Assembly: GCA_951799425.1 (NCBI GenBank) | Contig: OX637392.1 | Span: 38,764,593 to 38,828,592 of the forward strand | Reading direction: 5' to 3' | DNA: 64,000 nucleotides | From: Ilex aquifolium | Lineage: Eukaryota > Streptophyta > Magnoliopsida > Aquifoliales > Aquifoliaceae | Part shown: piece by piece, positions 1 to 10,380 of the stretch | Position numbering within the stretch: the first letter of the stretch is position 1 | How the letters are laid out: each line of letters begins with the position of its first letter | Notes under the pieces: generated by a model | Database searches by the model: none | What the model saw: only the letters and a program-made list of their open reading frames with translations | What the model was told of the DNA's origin: nothing | Position numbers and translations under genes: made by a program

Positions 1-410
1 CAATCCTGCTTTTCCAATTCAGTGCATTCAAGGTAGAAGTATTTGGCACCAAGGCTAGCTGGTTCAAAATTGGAATAGAGTTTTTTCAAATATTACACAA
101 CTATAAGTATAATTTAATGTAGTTGACAGATGAAATAAAATGGTTACCGTAAGTCATGAGTTTCAAGTAGTGAGCTAACGTAGAACAGTAGGATGAATTA
201 AGGATAGCACTAAAGTACCACAAAGTTTTTTTCTGTAATATATCTTAAAATGATTTTGGGTCTTTAATCTTCCTTTAATTTATTTTTGATCGCTGATTGT
301 GAAAATAATAAATTAAAGTGAAATAATAAAATAAGTAATTTATACAAGTATCAAGTTTGCATTGGAAGAAAAAAGAAAGATACGACATAAAAAAGTTATT
401 TTTCAATACT
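1..410. other. AT-rich spacer
   Basis: AT-rich DNA with no coding signal on either strand. Open frames here are low-complexity (Phe/Tyr/Ile-rich) and look accidental. I see no promoter, RNA gene or repeat boundary before position 411. Confidence 0.6.
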
Positions 411-493
411 ATAGTTAGAACCCATGAGGGGATGTAGCTCAGATGGTAAAAAAAAAAAAAAATAAAAAAAAAAAAAATAGTTAGAACCCATGA
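411..493 (+). mobile_element. Retrocopied tRNA-Ala 5' fragment with A tail and 17-bp target duplication
   Basis: Positions 428-448 read GGGGATGTAGCTCAGATGGT plus A. This matches, from recall of plant tRNA genes, nucleotides 1-21 of tRNA-Ala and includes the A-box. It runs straight into an A-rich tail (449-476, one T). The unit is bracketed by a perfect 17-bp direct repeat, ATAGTTAGAACCCATGA, at 411-427 and 477-493. The rest of the tRNA (anticodon arm, T arm, B-box) is absent, so this is not a functional tRNA gene. An exact 5' end, A tail and long target duplication are the marks of LINE-type retrotransposition of a short RNA. A 3'-truncated SINE is the main alternative, but there is no SINE body. 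Confidence 0.8.
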
Positions 494-2700
494 AATAATA
501 AAAAAATATTTTATTTTCTTGGTAGGTAAGTGAAAGGAAAAAACTGACAAAAAAGGTAAAAGCAAATGACTACTTTATGGTTGTTGAAAAAATTGGGACT
601 CTGAGTGAGACTATTCTCATTCCATAAATATCTATTTTTACCTCATTTAATTTCTTTTTATTAAATTACAAAGTCCACATTTTCTATACGTACATCATTA
701 GTAATTAAACCTACCTCATGCTATACACACCCCAATAGTAACTAAGCTTACTCATTTTATGTACATCTCCATTAATCACTAAGCCCACTCCATTATGTGC
801 CCATCTATTAGTGGTTGCAAGGGATACCAAAATGCTAATTTGAATGCATACATATAAAAAATTATTAAACTTGACAGAGATATCAAAATACACAAAAAAT
901 AATGAAAATTCACACAACACACATGAAATCAAATATAAAATTAAATTGAAAATAATACTAACCTATATCTTATCGAAAAAATTCATATTGAAAAAGGTGT
1001 TTTGTGGGTGTATGAAATGAAATATTGTGAGAAAATATAAGGTGAACTTATAGAAAGAGTGAAATTAATAATTTGATAATAAAAAATTAAATGTGGTGGG
1101 AATGATATTTGTGGGGGTGAGAGAATAGCCCCACCTTTAGAAAGGGACCTTGCTCGGCTGCCTAACTTGCTTACTATTTGAGCTTTGCCCTGCTTGGCAT
1201 TTGAGTAGACAAAGTTCCTAGGAGTAAACAAGTGCTAACAAACTGTGTTCTCTGTTTTAAGGATTCAGGAAAGTGCTACTTAAGCGTCACTCCCAAAGAT
1301 GAATGAGTGGAAGAACAAAAAAGAAAGAAAGATGAATGAGTTCTAAGAGCTATCAACAGCGTTCTGGGCAGCAAGATCAAATATGGACCGAGAGTTATCC
1401 TTGACTAATGATGGAGAAGCAGAAAACCAGAGTCTCAAATGGCAGCATCGTGGTTTATGTATTTTGATCAGGTTGTTGGAGACACTGTCCATTTAAATAC
1501 ATGGCATTCATGAGAGTGGGTGTTAGAATAAAATGAGAAGTTTTAAAACTTCTAATTTATTTTATTATTTATTTCCATTTACTTTATTTGACTTTCAGTA
1601 TCTATTTGATATGTTTTAATAGGATAAAGAATAATGGTTTTAATGGGGGGTTTTTATGCCTATTTTAATGGGCTATTATAATGTGTTTTAGGATATATGA
1701 TGCAATGAGCCGTTAGAGCTTTAAAGCCCATTACTCTTAAAGATTTTTATAGTCTGAAGAATGTAGAAAAAATCTGTTCTACATCCAATTTTATTTCACT
1801 TTGTTCTAAAACATTTTCTACTATCATATGGTCCTATACCTACGTTGTATTACCTTGTATTTTCGAGTAATTCTATTCGAATTAGGCTCATCTTTGCTTC
1901 TCAGTATACGTGAACTCTAAAGTCATATGACCTTGAGTCTGGGTTGGATTTTGGAGTCACTAATATCTGTTTGAATCTTCACGTGAGAAGACACAACTGT
2001 TTTATGACAGTAATTACACGCATCTCAGATATTACTGACCAGCTCTTTCTATATTATATTCTTAATTTTATTGTGTTATAATCGTTGATATTATATATAT
2101 ATTTGTTTGTGTTTTTATTTTCCCAAACAATCTAAAGCAGCTGTTCATGCATGATCTTATATTATATATGTACGTGTAATATCTTCTGGAATGGTATGTC
2201 AATGCCATGAAATCTTGTTATGGTTGTCATACACTTTGACCGTTATGATTATGGCATTTTGTTTATGTTAAACACAAAACATCATGATTAGCATACATAT
2301 AAACAAGTCAGGTATATAGTTTTTGAAGGCAACTTGAGGTAAATTTGAGATTATGTGGAATCAAAAATCATTTGGACATGACTTCATGCACTAAATTACG
2401 TAAGCAACTACCTTTGTTTTCTCTCTGCGGCTCTGCCATTCTATTTTGAGGTCTGCATATTTTACTCATTAGAATTGCTGTGAACCTCTTTTTTCTGATT
2501 TTTTGAGATATCTGCCACCAGACTAGACTGAAGGATATAGTGAAGTCAAAGGCTCCATTACAGAACGAGAGAATTAATGCCACGTTAGAAAGCAGATTCA
2601 GGATCAAAGATTCGTTTCGATTACTGAAATGATTACAATGTTTTTATTTTTAAGAGATTGAAATGAATTAATGATCAAATCAACATTTTAATACTTTAAG
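494..2700. other. AT-rich spacer, no gene recognised
   Basis: Long AT-rich stretch. Short open frames (for example around 711-932, 983-1231 and 2368-2607 on the minus strand) show no recognisable domain and are frequently interrupted. A TGTTAGAATAAA start at 1521 resembles a copia LTR 5' end, but no matching LTR end with a target duplication was found. Confidence 0.5.
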
Positions 2701-2839
2701 ATCTTTCAAAATATTTCAAGGAGTTTCGAGATGTTTAAGAAAGTTCCCACTAATGTTTTAAACTGTTTTGAAGTGGTCCAAAATATTTTGGTATATTTCA
2801 ATCAATATTTCGGAATATTTTGAAAATAAATTCTCAATT

Positions 2840-3170
2840 TTTGTTTCACCTCTTTCCATTTGTTTTGGAAAAGTTTTACCCAAATTCGGGTGATTTTGAA
2901 ATAATTCCCAACCCCAAATCTTTTTAAAAACGTCGATTGAATTGACGCCTCTAGTATAAAGATGTCTTTAGTATAAAAACATCATTCCAACTGACGTTTT
3001 CATACTAGAGACGTCAGTTCAATCAACGTTTTAAAGATAAATTTAGGACAACCAAACTTAATAACGTCAGTCGGTCTTTCATCTTTAACATAAAAACTTT
3101 AGTTTGACTGATGACTTGTGTTAATACGTCAATCGACTGATGCCTTTTGTTACGTTTTTTGCATTCACAA
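2840..3170. repeat. Degenerate ACGTCAGT-type repeat array (probable transposon sub-terminal repeats)
   Basis: Many short, partly inverted copies of motifs such as AACGTCAGTTGAA and its complement, separated by GTATAAAA-like spacers. The flanking phrase, with CCCAAA and AAATCTTTTTAAAAACGTC, closely resembles the array at 52720-52930, so both belong to one DNA-transposon family. Its position, outside the PMD and transposase genes, suggests one end of the Mutator-like element. No partner array was found near 24-25 kb. Confidence 0.55.
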
Positions 3171-3460
3171 CTGACAAAAAATTTTTTTTTTCAAACTTAA
3201 TCTTTTTTCAAGGATAATACAGTTAATTGTAATCTTACTTTTTAAGGATGACAAAAAAATGAGACCTAAAATTTTTGTTTTTTGGTTTTTGCAAACTATT
3301 CAAATGCAAAGTGCGTATAAAATATTTGACACAAATCTTCACAATTGGCTTCAACACAAATTTTAATAACATAATGCTTATTATTTTCAATTAAATAGAA
3401 ATACAAATGATAATGGTTCATACGACATGAAACAGACAGACATACAATAATATATGTTTT

Positions 3461-4121
3461 CTAATGAAGACCATTTTCACAACAACATAGTGTGCACTGA
3501 TTAGCAGGGAGAAATTTTTCATAATCATCATCACTTGAGTCATCAAAGTCAAAAAAGTACATGGTCAGAAGCCAGTAATGGATCCCCCATTATTGCATTA
3601 ATAGCCTTGGCAGAATCTGGATGCTCTATCTTTGCTTTGTTGATAAAGTGGAATCGATCCAGACATCGTTGTATCTGATTATTCTCACGTTTAAGTATTG
3701 CTATGATATCATCATAGTTGTGTGTGCACCATTCCACGTACATATCAGCTGAATGTGTCTATGACATTCGTAATCCATGCCAACGACAATATACCTCAAG
3801 CTCACAGTGCTTGAAATAAAGATTTAATCCACGTTGGTCCCCGCTGGTGGTAATAGAACTCTAGAGGTGAAACATTAGTTGCAGGCCTAATAATCACATG
3901 ATCGATGTCTGTCAAAGGGTTATAAATGTTGATTATTTTATTGTGAAAATAATGCAAGTTTCCATACCTACACCACTGGAATTTGTATAGCTACCAAGTT
4001 TTGGTAAATTGAATGACGATGAACTATGATGCTTGTGTGCACCACGATGTTGGTGTTGGTTGCTCGAGGATGAAACATCACTTGTTTGGCTTGAAGACTT
4101 GAATGATGGCCTTCTAGGCAT
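3461..4121 (-). pseudogene. Hypothetical broken two-exon gene, possible transposon accessory ORF
   Basis: On the minus strand an ATG at 4121 opens a Ser/His-rich stretch beginning MPRRPSFKSSSQTSD. After a putative intron with a GTAGGT donor near 3970, a second stretch reads YVEWCTHNYDDIIAILKREN and on through AKAINAIMGDPLLASDHV. It then shifts frame into an acidic tail, DFDDSSDDDYEKFL, and stops at 3461-3463. At least one frameshift and one stop break it. I recognise no family. Its place beside the PMD gene and the sub-terminal repeat array suggests cargo of the same Mutator-like element, which is inference only. Confidence 0.35.
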
Positions 4122-4435
4122 TTTAATATAGGGTTTACATTATGAACAAATACGTATATATACACAAAAGTAATGACTAGTCACAACATAGACCAATAAT
4201 TAAAAAAACCCACTAGAAACACTTAGATGGGTAGTTACTTATTATACTGAAAATACATTGATAACTAAACACTAACATTGACCACACACTGAAGACTAAA
4301 CACTGAAATTGACAACACACTGATGAAAAAACACTGACACTAACATTAATGACAAAGATAACACAACAAGTTTTGACAGAGCGCTGTCCTTCATTGTTTT
4401 ACTCATCATAATTATTCAGTTGCTTTTCATTGCAA

Positions 4436-4719
4436 TTACGATTCCTTATTTAACATATACTCATCTGATAGGTATTTTTTAGTAGTGAAAACATTATTTC
4501 TTTCAATTGATGTTATCTCCCGTCCATATGCAGCTAATGCCATGGTGGTAGCCATCTCGAGCATATAGTATTGACATCTACGGAGTAGCATCCTATTGTT
4601 TTCAGCTCGGAATCACTTAAATATTGATTCGTAGTCTTCTCTGTTCCTTCTCTACATCGTGCATCGTCAGTGAACGTTGGTGTGGCACGAGTGTTTGAAG
4701 TTGTACTAGTTCCATTCAT
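4436..4719 (-). pseudogene. Hypothetical broken ORF, divergent to the plus-strand ORFs
   Basis: A Thr-rich start MNGTSTTSNTRATPTFTDD at 4719 runs to a stop at 4534-4536. The adjacent frame continues with TTMALAAYGREITSIERNN and ends DEYMLNKES before a stop at 4436-4438. The two overlapping frames suggest one protein with a frameshift. No domain is recognised. It is divergently arranged, 25 bp from the plus-strand ORF starting at 4745. Confidence 0.3.
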
Positions 4720-4744
4720 AATGCATTTGATTCATTGACACAAA

Positions 4745-5792
4745 ATGCCCACTCTCGACGTAGTCCGGTATAATACTCTTTTGGATCAGTATGTTGCTCA
4801 CTTTTATAGTTATCATCTGTTTCTTTTAACAACCACATTCTCTTTCGTCGATGATTGTTCGGAACTACCAGATGAAGACATACTACAAATTGTTACAATG
4901 ATGTGTAGTATTTATGAAATTTATATAGGGTTAATCACCCAACACATTCATTGTGAATGTGACTACACAAACTATCCACTGAGACTAAATGTGACAACAC
5001 AACCTAGGTGCATGTACATGAACTTAACCACTCAATGGTAAGTGTACTAGATGCTTTAGGTTAATGTACATGGACTTGACCACTCAAGGGTCAGTGTATA
5101 GGACACTTTAGGTCACTCTTCATGGACTTGACCACTCAATGGTTAGTGTACCAGGCATTTTTTCTAGGCCAATACATACATTGAATGTTGGGTTAGCACT
5201 GACAAGGATGTGACCATACAATAGTGATTCAACATAATGCTTAATGTGCTCTCATTGGGATATGACAACACAATCAGACTGTAGAGAGGTATATGGACAT
5301 GACCACACAATGGTCACTGTACCCGGTGTTAGTATATATTCAACGTATCTACTCACATATTGGACATTATCTTTTCAAAATAAATTACAGTCCTCGAACA
5401 TTGTTTGAAACAATGGGATACCATTGGGCAATAGAGTATGAGTTCTATTATCCCATCAATCCTTGTTTACGTTACTCTAAGATAGCCATCACTACAATGG
5501 TCAATGAGCTGGGAGGTTTTGAGCAAAGATTTACGGAGTTGCAATATACGTAGGCCTCCGAAACTCGCCATTTCCATGCTAGTTGATACACCTCAACAAC
5601 TTGAAAGAGAAATATTTTCGGGCAGAAAAAAATTACATGACCATACCCTTGAACTTGTTCAATCTACAGCGCATTGCACGTGAGCGTGCTAAGGAAGGGC
5701 TACTGGAAGAAGTACGTACAATTTTGAACCTTAGTAGGGAGCTAGGTTGTGTTTTTGATGTTGAAATGTCCAGCGAAGATGATGAACCATGA
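4745..5792 (+). pseudogene. Hypothetical interrupted plus-strand ORFs, convergent with the PMD gene
   Basis: Three open stretches on the plus strand (4745-5041, 5293-5553, 5583-5792) lie in series. The middle one contains TMGYHWAIEYEFYYPIN. The last is helical and charged and ends with an acidic tail, ELGCVFDVEMSSEDDEP, before TGA. The acidic end resembles that of the minus-strand ORF at 3461. Between the first two lies a 52-bp minisatellite, which is non-coding. No known domain is recognised and it may be a decayed transposon accessory gene. Confidence 0.3.
5009..5165. repeat. 52-bp minisatellite, three copies
   Basis: Three direct copies with a 52-bp period. Each contains a core like CATGGACTTGACCACTCAA; the equivalent base falls at about 5019, 5071 and 5123. 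A fourth, more diverged copy (ACATGACCACACAATGG) occurs near 5295. The repeat breaks up the plus-strand ORFs around it. Confidence 0.7.
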
Positions 5793-6001
5793 CAAAATTT
5801 GTATTTTCCGTTGTGTTATTATAACTTGGTCTTTGTTGTAATGTCTAGTATGTATTTGCTGCTATGATGTCATGGAATAAAAAAAATCATGTCACAATGT
5901 AGAGTATGTACAGCATAAATAGCAAGTTAACTAAAAAAAAAAAATATGATTAACAATTATATAACAAGATAAAGAATACAAACTAAAGAAAAAAAAATGC
6001 A

Positions 6002-7177
6002 CTAAGTCCTACATGGTGATGGCCTCCTCTGCCGGTTTGGCCGCAGTCCTTCATGAGGATCTTGCAACTCCTGTGACACTCCAACATCTACAGGATCATG
6101 TGGATGGTGCCCACGAACCCTAACTCCACGCCCCCCTCTGGCCTGCCCTCTGTGCAAAAGCGAAGGCTCCTAAGTCATTCCCTTAACAGGACCCTCATCA
6201 TTTCCTAAAGAGTCATCATATGGAATATGAGAGGTAGGCCCATATGTCATTGGTGGAACATTAGGGGGAATACACGCTACATTGGGCAATCGTGTATCCG
6301 CCTGAGCATCGACCTAAGTCACATTCCTGTATCAACTTCCTCCTCTAAAGGTGTGTGTGGTGATGGCGATGTAGGCACGTATGGAGAGGTCGATGATGGA
6401 ATAATCGATGTAACTGTAGGTGTCTCCAATAGTTCAAGTCTCACTGATGCAGGCAGGGCGAGTGAATGAATGGGTGGTATAGGTGTTGGTAAGGGAGGGT
6501 CAATGGGTAGTGGAATGCCATGATCAGCAACAGGGATATCTGGTGTAGGCGCTGGACACACTCCTAATGTATGTCAACCAGATGAAGATGGCGGGTCTGC
6601 ATGTGATGAAGTGAAAGCAGTATCCATGGCCGTTGGCGAGGTCTGTGTAGGGGATTATATTGCCGCTGTCTACCGTGGCATACGTATACCACCCTAAGGT
6701 GTAGGAAATAGTGGTGCAACTAGTGGCTGTCTAATTTGTGACGGTGCTTGGACGAGACGTTTGTGCTCACGAATAGCCAAAGAACACTTGGAGCTAACAT
6801 CCCCAATTCGGCTTATAGTCGCCAAACAACTTCTCAAGTATGGCTAGCCATGAACTGTATCATCTGCTATATGATATATCTGTACGAGTGCCTGCTCTTG
6901 CATAACTATACGAATGTGGTATTAGTATTTAGTACAATATCAAGTGCTAAAGCTAACATGTAAATATTAACTAACAATTTAGGAAAACATACTAATAGCT
7001 CGATGATATTGCCGATGGGCTGGAAACTGACATCAGGCCTCATAATAGGTGGTTCGATAAGAAGGCGAGTAATATGTTGGTACAACTCCATGTATGGATT
7101 GGTAGGATCCATCAGAACAATGTTGGGCTCACCTACAACAATAGAGTCTCGTTGATGATCCCATATGCTGATGTAAC
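6002..7177 (-). pseudogene. Plant mobile domain (PMD) transposon protein, C-terminal part
   Basis: This is the distal part of a PMD protein of the 'serine/threonine phosphatase 7 long form homolog' type, which is usually carried by Mutator-like elements. Reading down the minus strand from the palindrome insertion at 7177, the frame gives YISIWDHQRDSIVVGEPN and MDPTNPYMELYQHITRLLIEP, typical of the region after the PMD core. An interrupted segment with IYHIADDTVHG follows. Then comes a Pro/His-rich linker, and the terminus RPNRQRRPSPCRT ends at a TAG on 6002-6004. Stops and frame changes make it a pseudogene. A likely intron lies near 6900-7000. It is continuous with the segment at 10116-10380 once the palindrome is ignored. 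Confidence 0.7.
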
Positions 7178-8619
7178 TGATTAACCCTAATTAATGCATA
7201 ATTTAATTAAGTTAATAGGTCAATTGTGTTAGTAAAACAAAGTTAAACTAGTCAAAGTAAGTCAAATTATGGTTAGTGTGCGAATTAGGAATAATGCATT
7301 AATTGTTGTTCTTTTCAGGGTTTTGTGCGTCAAAATTACTGGGGAGCCAATTGTGTCAAAGCTACAAATTACTGGGGAGCCAATTATCAAAGCTACAAAC
7401 TATAGGGTGCCAATTATTAAAGCTCAAAACAAAGGGGGATCAAAGTGTAATTCAAGCTCTTCTTGGGACTTGAAAAGGGCATCTTCTTGGGGCTTGAAAA
7501 GGGCATATTTCGGGGGTTGTAAAAGACATCTTGTGGTTGCCTATAAATACCACCCATTGGGGCTTGTAAAGAGCAACTTTTTGGTTGTGGAAAACCCTCC
7601 AAAAGTAATTGCTTTATTTTATTGTATTATTGCTTTCTTTTAATTTATTGCTTTCTTTTACTTCCATTGTTTGAGCTTCCTTCTTCCCTTAGAGGAGTGA
7701 AACTCTTCCACTTTTCTAGAGCTTTATCAAAGCAGTGAAGGGTGGAACGTGATTCACTCATTCTTTGTAGAAGATCGGCTCCTTGTGTAATATGGTTTTA
7801 CCTTGTAACTCCTCTACTTGGAGGGATAAGCATCACTCACTTTTCTAGCTTTACCAAAGCCATGAAGAGTGAGTAGTTTCTCATTCACTCTTTAGTAAGA
7901 GGTGATTGACATGTATAAATTATCCGGAAGTTATATTGGTGCATTTCGTTTATGCTTAGCTCCAATCTTCATTTCTTCATAATGTCTTCTCATTACATTA
8001 TTGTCTTTACCTTAAGCATGAGTAGCTAAGTCTTTAAGTTGGCTAATCCAAGGGAGACCTCCTCTTAGGTATGCCATTTCAACTCATCTTCTTTCCTCCC
8101 CTCGGTGTACGATGGTTTGGTTTAACTGGGTTGAGTGAGGACATGGTGTGAATCTTTGATATCCCGTAGACTTGTCACGGGTTATGCTTGGATCCTCACT
8201 TCCATCTCGTCCCTTGCTTCCCACGAATCAATCATTCATCTATGCACCATTAGAGGAAGGGTTCGAGTCGACTTGGCATTCCCATTGGAGTGAACCCTTC
8301 GGATTAGCCAACACTTGTTTCCCATTTCAATTTCATCACAACACAAATCACAAACCAACTTCAAACAAAAGATTTTACACTTTTCTTTCACCAAAATTAC
8401 CTTCTACACGATTCACCTCTTTCCCTGAGGAGACGACCTTGGAATACAGATCCAAGTAAAACACGACACACAAAAGTCTTCTTGCGCTTGGGAAACATTT
8501 TTGTTCACACACACACACACACACACACACACATTTCATTCATTCCACCATTCCATTGCCCTTTCTTTTGACATCATTCCAAGGGAGAGTGACACTCCCC
8601 TCCACACATAGACTATACG
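7178..8619 (+). repeat. Left arm of the 1.44-kb inverted repeat
   Basis: It matches the reverse complement of 8685-10115 almost throughout. Landmarks are TGGGGAGCCAATT motifs near 7347-7400, AGAAGATCGGCTCCTTGTG near 7770 and the central CCTCCACACATAGACTATAC at the loop edge. The arm also carries internal short repeats (TACTGGGGAGCC and GGGGCTTGAAAAGGGCAT). Confidence 0.85.
8506..8532. repeat. (CA)n microsatellite
   Basis: About 13 uninterrupted CA units in the left palindrome arm. The mirror position in the right arm (near 8770-8785) has a shorter TG run, so the two arms have drifted independently. Confidence 0.9.
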
Positions 8620-8684
8620 GCGCCAAAAATGCTTGTTTGTTTCCGTTATAGTGTATCCTAACCTTCGAACATCATCCCTCAATG

Positions 8685-10115
8685 CGTATAGTCTATGTGT
8701 GGAGGGGAGTGTCACTCTCCCTTGGAATGATGTCAAAAGAAAGGGCAACGAAATGGTGGAATGAATGAAATGTGTGTGTGTGTGTGAACAAAAATGCTTC
8801 CCAAGCGCAAGAAGACTTTTGTGTGTCGTGTTTTACTTGGAACCGTATTCCAAGGTCGTCTCCTCAGGGAAGGAGGTGAATCGTGTAGAAGGTAATTTTG
8901 GTGAAAGAAAAGTGTAAAATCTTTTGTTTGAAGTTGGTTTGTGATTTGTGTTGTGATGAAATTGAAATGGGAAACAAGTGTTGGCTAATCTGAAGGGTTC
9001 ACTCCAATAGGAATGCCAAGTCGACTCGAACCTTTCCTCCAATGGTGCATAGATGAACGATTGATTCGTGGGAAACGAGGGACGAGATGGAAGTGAGGAT
9101 CCAAGCATAACCCGTGACAAGTCTACGGGATATCAAAGATTCACACCATGTCCTCACTCAACCCAGTTAAACCAAACCATCGTACACCGAGGGGAGGAAA
9201 AAAGATGAGTTGAAATGGCATACCTAATAGGAGGTCTCCCTTGGACTAGCCAACTTAAAGACTTAGCTACTCATGCTTAAGGTAAAGACAACAATGTAAT
9301 GAGAAGACATTATGAAGAAATGAAGATTGGAGCTAAGCATAAACGAAATGCACCAATATAACTTCCGGATAATTTATACATGTCCATCACCTCTTATTAA
9401 AGAGTGAATGAGAAACTACTCACCCTTCATGGCTTTGGTAAAACTAGAAAAGTGAGTGATGCTCATTCCTCCAAGTATAGGAGTTACAAGGTAAAACCAT
9501 ATTACACAAGGAGCCGATCTTCTACAAAGAATGAGTGAATCACGTTCCACCCTTCATGGCTTTGGTAAAGCTCTAGAAAAGTGGAAGAGTTTCACTCCTC
9601 TAAGGGAAGAAGGAAGCTCAAACAATGAAAGTAAAAGAAAACAATAAATTAAAAGAAATCAATAATACAATAAAAGAAGGCAATACTTAAATTAGAAGAA
9701 AACAATTAAAAGAAAGCAATAATACAATAAAAGAAAACAATTACTTTTGGAGGGTTTTCCACAACCAAAAAGATGCTCTTTACAAGCCTTAAGTGGTGGT
9801 ATTTATAGGCAACCAAAAGATGCCCTTTACAAGCCCCAAGAAGATGCTCTTTACAAGCCCTAAGAAGAGCTTGAATTACATTTTGATCCCTCTTTATTTT
9901 GAGCTATAATAATTGGCACCCTATAGTTTGTAGCTTTGATAATTGGCTCCCCAGTAATTTTGACGCACAAAACCCTGAAAAAAACAACAATTAATGCATT
10001 ATTCCTAATTCACACACTAACCCTAATTTGACTTACTTTGACTAGTTTAACTTTGTTTTACTAACACAATTGACCTATTAACTTAATTAAATTATGCATT
10101 AATTAGGGTTAATTA
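8685..10115 (-). repeat. Right arm of the 1.44-kb inverted repeat
   Basis: Reverse complement of 7178-8619. It has a short A-rich expansion (AATAATACAATAAAAGAA-type, near 9650-9745) not present at the same length in the left arm. Its last 67 bp (10049-10115) recur at 12811-12877 as part of the 332-bp duplication. Confidence 0.85.
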
Positions 10116-10380
10116 GTAACGCTAATGAGCAACAATCCAGTTATATCCAAGTCGGCCATGCCAGTTAGTGGCATGTACTTCCCTACCCAAATCAGACTCG
10201 CGGGTATTGGCTGTGTCAAACCAAACTGTCTGAAAACACGGTCGGGGAAATTTAAGCATATCAGATTACAATGAACTTATACTAAAATATGTACATCTAA
10301 TATGATGGTCGAAGTATACCTGTAGCAAAACAAGAAAGACACCGATGTCCTTAGCCTCATGTCTAGTTACGACGCATATC
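10049..10380. repeat. 332-bp direct duplication, copy 1
   Basis: Identical to 12811-13142 except for one visible change (TGTAGCAAAA against TGTAACAAAA). It begins inside the outer end of the right palindrome arm and ends in PMD coding sequence at GACGCATATC. The two copies bracket the chromovirus LTR insertion at 10381-12811. Confidence 0.9.
10116..10380 (-). pseudogene. PMD transposon protein, middle part (duplicated copy)
   Basis: The minus-strand translation gives VVTRHEAKDIGVFLVLLQ and then, after an interruption, FRQFGLTQPIPA and ESDLGREVHATNWHGRLGYN, running to WIVAH just before the palindrome. These match the order of conserved blocks in PMD proteins (the VFRQFGL..QPIP and the YDW..AH blocks). 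It is one of two copies created by the 332-bp duplication and carries frame breaks. Confidence 0.7.

Larger units (their letters stand above)
7178..10115. mobile_element. Giant palindromic (foldback) insertion, 2.9 kb, target duplication GTAAC
   Basis: Left arm 7178-8619 and right arm 8685-10115 are reverse complements of each other, about 95% identical by eye, with a loop of only about 65 bp. The outer ends are TGATTAACCC on the left and GGGTTAATTA on the right. The element is flanked by GTAAC at 7173-7177 and 10116-10120. Removing it with one GTAAC restores the reading frame of the PMD gene across the site, so it is a true insertion. The arms differ by point changes, a length-variable CA/TG microsatellite and an A-rich indel near 9650-9730. 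No transposase or pol domain is seen. Mirror-image open frames (8172-8459 plus and 8833-9120 minus) arise from the symmetry and are not treated as genes. A 5-bp duplication is unusual for known DNA-transposon superfamilies and matches LTR-type integrases. Confidence 0.85.

Noticed and set aside
428-448. Possible tRNA-Ala gene
   Set aside because: Only the first 21 nt are present; the anticodon and T arms are replaced by an A tail, so no tRNA can be made.
1521-2129. Solo copia-type LTR beginning TGTTAGAATAAA
   Set aside because: No convincing CA end with a target duplication could be found.
8172-9120. Two 95-residue, almost identical ORFs on opposite strands
   Set aside because: They are mirror images within the palindrome arms; no domain and no independent support for coding.
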